From the NCBI GenBank assembly GCA_035653615.1, contig DASRBN010000015.1, positions 248,001-312,000 on the forward strand: a DNA stretch of 64,000 bases. Reading direction: 5' to 3'. Positions 63,169-64,000 of the stretch are shown in pieces. Position numbers and translations under genes: made by a program. Source of the stretch: Ktedonobacteraceae bacterium (GTDB lineage Bacteria; Chloroflexota; Ktedonobacteria; Ktedonobacterales; Ktedonobacteraceae). The notes below the pieces were generated by a model. It did not search any database. It was given only the letters and a program-made list of their open reading frames with translations, and had not been told where the DNA came from. How positions within the stretch are numbered: the stretch's first letter is position 1; every line of letters begins with the position of its first letter.

Positions 63169-64000
63169 ATGCAGAACAAACTCTACCAACCTCTTCCTAT
63201 CGGGCCGCGTGAAGCACGCAACCGCATCATGTTTGGCAGTCACACGACAAACTTTGCCCGGTATCATCTCTTAAGCCAGCAGCATGCCGGCTATTATGCC
63301 GCGCGCGCCGAGGGCGGCGCCGGCATCATCGTGCTGGAAGAGCATATCGTCCACCCTTCCGATCTCCCTTATGAGCAGGCGCTGCTCGGCTATTTGCCGG
63401 AAACGCCCCGGGCTATTGCAAAAGTGAGCGAGCGCATCCACGCGCATGGAGCGCTGGCAATCGTTCAACTCAATCATAATGGGCAGCAGTCCAGCAGCGA
63501 CCATCATCAACACGAACTATGGGCGCCCTCGGCAGTGCAGGATGTGGCTTCGCGCGAGATTCCCAAAGCTATGGAACTGACAGATATCGCTGCCGTGATC
63601 GAGGGATTTGCGCTGACCGCGAAGCATGCTGCCCAGGGCGATGCCGATGGGGTCGAGTTGCAAATTTCCGACCGCTCATTGTTGCGCCAATTTCTCTCAC
63701 CGCTCACTAACCAGCGCGACGACCGCTATGGAGGGACGCTGGAAAACCGGCTGCGGTTCGTGCAGGAAACAATCGAAGCCGTAGACACCGTCATGGGAAA
63801 AGATAGAGTGATAGGTATCCGTCTCTGCGCCGATGAACTCGCCCCCTGGGGTGGCATCACGCCGGAGCAAGGAGCAGAGATAGCGCGTTCGCTTACCAGC
63901 ACGGGACGCATCGATTACCTGACGATTACGATGGGCAGCATCTTCAGCACGCACATGTTCCCATTTCATGCCTCTATGCACACGCCGCCGGGTTACGCAG
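63169..64000 (+). CDS. NADH:flavin oxidoreductase, Old Yellow Enzyme family (partial, C-terminus outside window)
   Basis: The first 277 residues of an FMN-dependent TIM-barrel enzyme. It starts MQNKLYQPLPIGPREARNRI, then SHTTNFARYHLLSQQHAGYY, GGAGIIVLEEHIVHPSD and AIVQLNHNGQQSSSDHH. The barrel core VELQISDRSLLRQFLSPLTN and DDRYGGTLENRLRFVQETIE shows the conserved NxRxDxYGG element. The form SLLRQFLSPLTN is reminiscent of the FadH/OYE-type oxidoreductases beside mycofactocin clusters, but no other such gene is inside the window. The ATG at 63169 fits the -10 box six bases upstream. Confidence 0.88.
   Translation, partial: MQNKLYQPLPIGPREARNRIMFGSHTTNFARYHLLSQQHAGYYAARAEGGAGIIVLEEHIVHPSDLPYEQALLGYLPETPRAIAKVSERIHAHGALAIVQLNHNGQQSSSDHHQHELWAPSAVQDVASREIPKAMELTDIAAVIEGFALTAKHAAQGDADGVELQISDRSLLRQFLSPLTNQRDDRYGGTLENRLRFVQETIEAVDTVMGKDRVIGIRLCADELAPWGGITPEQGAEIARSLTSTGRIDYLTITMGSIFSTHMFPFHASMHTPPGYA

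Noticed and set aside
1-64000. CRISPR arrays, tRNA, rRNA, tmRNA and intact insertion sequences
   Set aside because: I looked for regularly spaced repeats, tRNA-like cloverleaves and transposase genes and found none beyond the TnpB fragment; a covariance search would be needed to exclude a diverged tRNA.

Overview
The window reads as chromosomal DNA of a Ktedonobacteria-like Chloroflexota bacterium. This is an inference from gene content: GatCAB amidotransferase, secreted beta-propellers, several phospholipase C/acid-phosphatase paralogs, a MoxR-DUF58-transglutaminase cluster, many multi-sensor proteins, and dispersed palindromic repeats in the spacers. I made no database comparison. Gene density is high, both strands are used in blocks, and there is no rRNA, tRNA, CRISPR array, intact insertion sequence or prophage.

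Layout. 1-2.3 kb: a partial LysR regulator, a TnpB transposase fragment and a cytidylate-kinase-like protein. 2.3-9.1 kb: a secreted phosphoesterase behind a long leader with two promoters, an MMPL exporter coupled to a lipocalin-like lipoprotein, and a WD40 lipoprotein. 9.3-13.6 kb: smpB, a thioesterase, two MFS transporters and a small membrane protein. 13.8-19.2 kb: a minus-strand unit with a strong promoter, a 67-residue orphan peptide, a terminator, an ABC-2 exporter and three related GNAT acetyltransferases. 19.3-24 kb: transglutaminase, DUF58 and MoxR. 24-31 kb: acylphosphatase, a PAS histidine kinase, gatC-gatA-gatB and a D,D-carboxypeptidase. 30.8-36.5 kb: a second phosphoesterase, a leucine-dehydrogenase-type enzyme with a methyltransferase, a Vgb-like propeller and a zinc-ribbon membrane protein. 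36.8-43.2 kb: a histidine kinase fused to a degenerate CheR domain, a seven-repeat secreted propeller, a thioredoxin-NHL protein with an in-frame TGA at its CxxC motif, and an LLM flavin enzyme. 43.3-50.8 kb: P5C dehydrogenase, an MBL hydrolase, an IclR regulator and a three-subunit molybdenum hydroxylase resembling 4-hydroxybenzoyl-CoA reductase. 50.9-58.2 kb: two more phosphoesterases around a DUF4388-like protein and an MFS transporter, then an unrecognised protein. 58.2-64 kb: an EXORDIUM-like protein, an aspartoacylase-family hydrolase, a methyltransferase, a DinB-like protein, a duplicated membrane protein and a partial Old Yellow Enzyme.

Two observations stand out. The thioredoxin-NHL gene (40808-42295) is open along its whole length except for one TGA exactly where the first cysteine of the redox CxxC belongs; it is a selenoprotein candidate or a single-base nonsense allele. 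The peptide/terminator/ABC/GNAT unit (19195-13851) has the architecture of a small-peptide production and export locus, but the peptide matches nothing I know.

At least three genes (acyP, the IclR regulator, the Old Yellow Enzyme) have a -10 box ending six bases before the ATG and no ribosome binding site, which suggests leaderless transcripts.
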